Assembly: GCF_033366695.1 (NCBI RefSeq)
Contig: NZ_JAOBTQ010000001.1
Span: 1,612,001-1,676,000, forward strand
DNA from: Streptomyces sp. SCL15-4
GTDB lineage: Bacteria; Actinomycetota; Actinomycetes; Streptomycetales; Streptomycetaceae
Length of the DNA: 64,000 nucleotides
Reading direction: 5' to 3'
Shown here piece by piece: positions 61,395-64,000 of the stretch. Made by a program: the position numbers and the translations under genes. The notes beneath the pieces are model-generated. The model was not told the origin of the DNA and did no database searches. It saw only the letters and a program-made list of their open reading frames with translations. Position 1 is the first letter of the stretch; each line of letters begins with the position of its first letter.

Positions 61395-62747
61395 TCAGCT
61401 CCGGGACAGAATGCTGTCGATCTTGCCGGACGCCTCCTCCAGGAGCCGGTCGATGTCGGCGTCCTCCTTGGTGAGGACGGCGGAGACGGTGCCGTCGAGG
61501 ACGGAGTAGATCTGCTGGGCGTGCGGCGGCTCTATTCTGAGCCGCAGCTTCCGGTTGCCGTCGAGGAACGCCCGGTAGTTCTCCACCGGGACGTTGGCGT
61601 TGGCCTGTTTCACCCGCTGGTCGGTGGCGTCGGCGGCGCCGGTGAACAAGCGCGGCTCGGGCAGGCCGACGGGAGCGTCGTGCTTCCTGGCGCGGGCGTA
61701 GTCGCCGAGGAAGCCCTTGCCGGGCGTGAGGAACATGTGGTCGAGCCACTTCAGGCCGGCGCGGATCTGCGCGGGCGTGGCCTTCTTGCCGAACATGTAG
61801 CCGTCGCCGCCGACGAGGGTGGCGCGGCCGCCGGGCATGGGGGCGAGGGCGAGGTCCTTGTAGTCGCCGCCCTTCTCCTTGACCAGGATCGGGATGTTGT
61901 CGGGGGCGGCGAGGTACATGCCGAGCCTGCCCGAACCCATCAGCTGCTGCACGTCGTTGATGACGAGGAGCTGTTTGCTGCCCATCGAGTCGTCGGTCCA
62001 CCGCATGTCGTGCAGGTTCCGCAGCACGGCGCGGCCCTCGGGGGTGTCGATGGCGGCCTTCTTGCCGTCGACGCTGACGACGTCGCCTCCTTGCGCGTAC
62101 AGCTCGGCGGTGAAGTGCCAGCCGCCCTGGTTCTGCGCGCTGTAGTCGGCGTAGCCGACCGTGCCGTCGCCGAGGGCCGCGATCTTCCTGGCGGCGGCGC
62201 GGACCTCCTCCCAGGTCGCCGGGGGCCGGTCGGGGTCCAGGCCGGCCTCGCGGAACAGGGCGCGGTTGTAGATCAGCCCCATGGAGTAGCCGGTGCGCGG
62301 GATGCCGTAGACCTTGCCGTCCACCGTGTAGATGTCCCGCAGCTGCTTCTGGATGCTGCCGTAGCTCTTCAGTTCCTTCAGGTACGGCGTGAGGTCGGCG
62401 GCCTGGCCGATGTCCACGACGTGCCGGGCGTCGGTGAAGTACGTGTAGAAGACGTCCTCCATCTGGCCGCCGGCGAGCTTGGCGTCGAAGGTCTTCGGGT
62501 CCTGGCACGGGAAGGCGTCGTGCGCGACGACGTCGATGTCCGGATGGGCCTGTTCGAAGGCGGCGAGGTCCGCCTCGAAGAAGGCGCGGTCGGCCTCGGC
62601 GCTCTTGGGCGGCTCGCAGTTGACGGTGATGCGGGTCTTGCCGCTCGCCGCGCCGCCGGCCCCGGACCCGCAGGCGGTGGCGGCGAGGGCGAGGGAGGAA
62701 CAGACGCCGATCGCGACGACGGTACGGCGGAACCCGGTGTGTCTCAT
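61395..62747 (-). CDS. Sugar ABC transporter substrate-binding lipoprotein
   Basis: A 450-residue cluster 1 solute-binding protein. The lipoprotein signal has the lipobox LAATAC with Cys26 as the predicted lipid site. FFEADLAAFEQAHPDIDV and GKVYGIPRTGYSMGLIYNRALF are family patterns. It would present alpha-glucan oligosaccharides to the permeases. The ATG at 62747 with GAGGGG upstream is chosen, since the frame to 62813 adds residues before a proper signal peptide. It leads the glucan operon. Confidence 0.9.
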   Translation of the reverse strand: MRHTGFRRTVVAIGVCSSLALAATACGSGAGGAASGKTRITVNCEPPKSAEADRAFFEADLAAFEQAHPDIDVVAHDAFPCQDPKTFDAKLAGGQMEDVFYTYFTDARHVVDIGQAADLTPYLKELKSYGSIQKQLRDIYTVDGKVYGIPRTGYSMGLIYNRALFREAGLDPDRPPATWEEVRAAARKIAALGDGTVGYADYSAQNQGGWHFTAELYAQGGDVVSVDGKKAAIDTPEGRAVLRNLHDMRWTDDSMGSKQLLVINDVQQLMGSGRLGMYLAAPDNIPILVKEKGGDYKDLALAPMPGGRATLVGGDGYMFGKKATPAQIRAGLKWLDHMFLTPGKGFLGDYARARKHDAPVGLPEPRLFTGAADATDQRVKQANANVPVENYRAFLDGNRKLRLRIEPPHAQQIYSVLDGTVSAVLTKEDADIDRLLEEASGKIDSILSRS

Positions 62748-62818
62748 CGGTGGACCCCTCATGGCACTCATGGCAGGAGCGGTGGGCGCCGCACACTCAA
62801 GCACCGCCGACATCCGTT

Positions 62819-62835
62819 CGCAAGATGTCGCGCAG
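62819..62835. promoter_or_regulatory. Candidate LacI-type operator before the glucan operon
   Basis: CGCAAGATGTCGCGCAG lies 72 bases before the binding-protein gene. It shares the half-site CGCAAG (CTTGCG) with the element before the lacI-type gene at 63889. Confidence 0.35.
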
Positions 62836-62876
62836 ACTCTGTAATTATTCGACAGCTGACCGGATCTTCCGGAAGG

Positions 62877-63875
62877 TCAGTCGCGCGGAGCTTGCGCGGT
62901 GGAGCCGCGCACCACGAGTTCGGGCTCGAACAACAGCTCCTCGGCGGGTACGGCGGTGCCGCCGATCTGCGCGTTCAGCAGCTCGACGGCCGCGCGCCCC
63001 ATGGCCTCGATGGGCTGACGGACGGTGGTCAACGGGGGCTCGGTGCAGTTCATGAACGCCGAGTCGTCGTAGCCGACGACGGAGACGCGGCCGGGGACGT
63101 CGCAGCCCTTGCGGCGGGCCGCCCGGACGGCGCCCAGGGCCAGCGGGTCGGAGGCGCAGATGATGCCGGTCACGCCGCGGTCGATCAGCCGGGAGGCGGC
63201 GGCGTGGCCGCCCTCGATGGAGAAGATGGCCCGCGCGACGAACTCCTCCGGCAGGTCGCCGGCGACGGCCCGGGCGGCGGCGAGTTTGCGGGCCGAGGGG
63301 ACGTGGTCGCCGGGGCCGAGGAGCAGGCCGATGCGCTCGTGGCCGAGGGAGGCCAGGTGTCGCCAGGCCTGTTCGACGGCTACCGCGTCGTCGCAGGACA
63401 CGCCCGGGAAGCCGAGGTGTTCGATGGCCGCGTTGACCAGCACGACCGGGATGTTGCGCTCGGCGAGCAGCCGGTAGTGACCGTGCGGCGCGTCGGCCTG
63501 GGCGTACAGGCCGCCGGCGAACACCACGCCGGAGACCTGCTGCTGGAGCAGCAGCTCCACATAGTCCGCCTCCGACACCCCGCCCTTGGTCTGCGTGCAC
63601 AGCACCGGGGTCAGCCCGTGCTGGGCCAGAGCGCCGCCGATGACCTCGGCGAACGCCGGGAAGATGGGGTTCTGCAACTCGGGCAGGACGAGGCCGACGA
63701 GCCGGGCGCGTTCGCCGCGCAGCTGGGTGGGGCGCTCGTAGCCGAGGACGTCGAGGGCGGTCAGCACCGCCTGCCGGGTGGCGTCCGAGACCCCGGGTTT
63801 TCCGTTGAGCACCCGGCTGACGGTGGCCTCGCTGACCCCGACCTTCTTCGCCACTTCCGCAAGTCGTCGCGTCAT
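62877..63875 (-). CDS. LacI-family regulator of the glucan cluster
   Basis: A 332-residue repressor: helix-turn-helix RLAEVAKKVGVSEATVSRVLNG, hinge helix, then the sugar-sensing domain (GLVLPELQNPIFPAFAEVIG, GYDDSAFMNCTEPPLTTVRQ). It closely resembles MalR-type regulators of alpha-glucan utilisation. Position directly upstream of the importer operon, 129 bases away on the same strand, supports control of that operon by a glucan-derived sugar. The ATG at 63875 is the start. Confidence 0.92.
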   Translation of the reverse strand: MTRRLAEVAKKVGVSEATVSRVLNGKPGVSDATRQAVLTALDVLGYERPTQLRGERARLVGLVLPELQNPIFPAFAEVIGGALAQHGLTPVLCTQTKGGVSEADYVELLLQQQVSGVVFAGGLYAQADAPHGHYRLLAERNIPVVLVNAAIEHLGFPGVSCDDAVAVEQAWRHLASLGHERIGLLLGPGDHVPSARKLAAARAVAGDLPEEFVARAIFSIEGGHAAASRLIDRGVTGIICASDPLALGAVRAARRKGCDVPGRVSVVGYDDSAFMNCTEPPLTTVRQPIEAMGRAAVELLNAQIGGTAVPAEELLFEPELVVRGSTAQAPRD

Positions 63876-63878
63876 GAG

Positions 63879-63913
63879 CGCAAGGGTAGCGCAAGCTTTG
63901 CAAGTGGCTTGCG
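63879..63913. promoter_or_regulatory. Candidate autoregulatory operator of the LacI-type gene
   Basis: The half-sites CGCAAG (63879-63884, 63890-63895), TGCAAG (63899-63904) and CTTGCG (63908-63913) cluster 4 to 38 bases upstream of the start. CTTGCG/CGCAAG-like half-sites suit MalR-type LacI proteins. Confidence 0.5.
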
Positions 63914-63949
63914 TAAGCGACGGGAGGCGGCTCGGGTCCGGCGGGCCGG

Positions 63950-64000
63950 TCAGGCGTCGGGTGTCGGGACGGCCGTGAGGTGGGAGGCGGCGCCCCGGGC
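63950..64000 (-). CDS. C-terminal fragment of a further gene
   Basis: A frame open from the window edge ends at TGA (63950-63952) and reads ARGAASHLTAVPTPDA. Too short to identify. It is reported only because codon use and position fit a gene entering from the right. Confidence 0.3.
   Translation of the reverse strand, partial: ARGAASHLTAVPTPDA

Overview
The window is a 64 kb piece of a high-GC actinobacterial chromosome, almost certainly Streptomyces. The evidence is the very strong G/C bias at third codon positions, frequent GTG and TTG starts, a WhiB-like protein, an SsgA-like sporulation protein, LAL/DUF2510/LPFR-type proteins, a Tat-exported phospholipase C, and a pca operon in the order pcaIJFHGB-pcaDL with a divergent MarR regulator, as in S. 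coelicolor. No rRNA, tRNA, CRISPR array, transposase or phage gene was seen, so this is a chromosomal arm or core segment, not a mobile island.

Layout. 1-7.6 kb: housekeeping and stress genes (partial galE, a CDF metal exporter, IPP isomerase, an anti-sigma-type ATPase, an enoyl-CoA hydratase, a 43-residue LPFR protein, tex, a DinB-family protein). 7.6-16.7 kb: an ABC-F ATPase, D-amino-acid oxidase, two divergent secreted peptidases, a PfkB sugar kinase and an amino-acid permease. 16.9-23.4 kb: a MerR regulator carrying a striking 36-unit pentapeptide repeat array, facing a fatty-acid oxidation operon (CaiB-type CoA transferase, FadA, FadB). 23.7-33 kb: an enoyl-reductase-like protein, endonuclease V, YciI-like protein, a basic small protein, SsgD-like protein, a second ABC-F ATPase with an attenuator-like leader, dimethylargininase, acyl-ACP desaturase behind a triple operator repeat, a WhiB-like protein and a LacI regulator. 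33-36.6 kb: divergent LigD-type polymerase and ATP-dependent ligase, then a zinc alcohol dehydrogenase. 36.7-43.8 kb: complete protocatechuate branch of the beta-ketoadipate pathway. 43.9-55.6 kb: a large LAL-like ATPase lacking the DNA-binding domain, DUF2510 proteins, a TetR regulator with a prominent palindromic operator region, a PAP2 phosphatase and DMT-like protein pair, phospholipase C and an MHS-type MFS transporter. 55.7-63.9 kb: an alpha-glucan utilisation cluster (GH87 alpha-1,3-glucanase, GH13 alpha-glucosidase, sugar ABC importer, LacI regulator).

Working together. The pca genes turn protocatechuate into acetyl-CoA and succinyl-CoA. The fad operon feeds acyl-CoA into the same central pool. 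The glucanase would cut alpha-1,3-glucan outside the cell, the importer would take up the oligosaccharides (its ATPase is not encoded here), and the GH13 enzyme would finish hydrolysis inside.

Most unusual signals: the 15-bp x 36 repeat array coding an elastin-like pentapeptide tail on a MerR regulator, with a second degenerate array and a duplicated 3' end just after it; the leader of the second ABC-F gene (good promoter, three-codon open frame, hairpin); the 15-bp triple operator before the desaturase; and the 18-bp perfect inverted repeat between tetR and the PAP2 gene.
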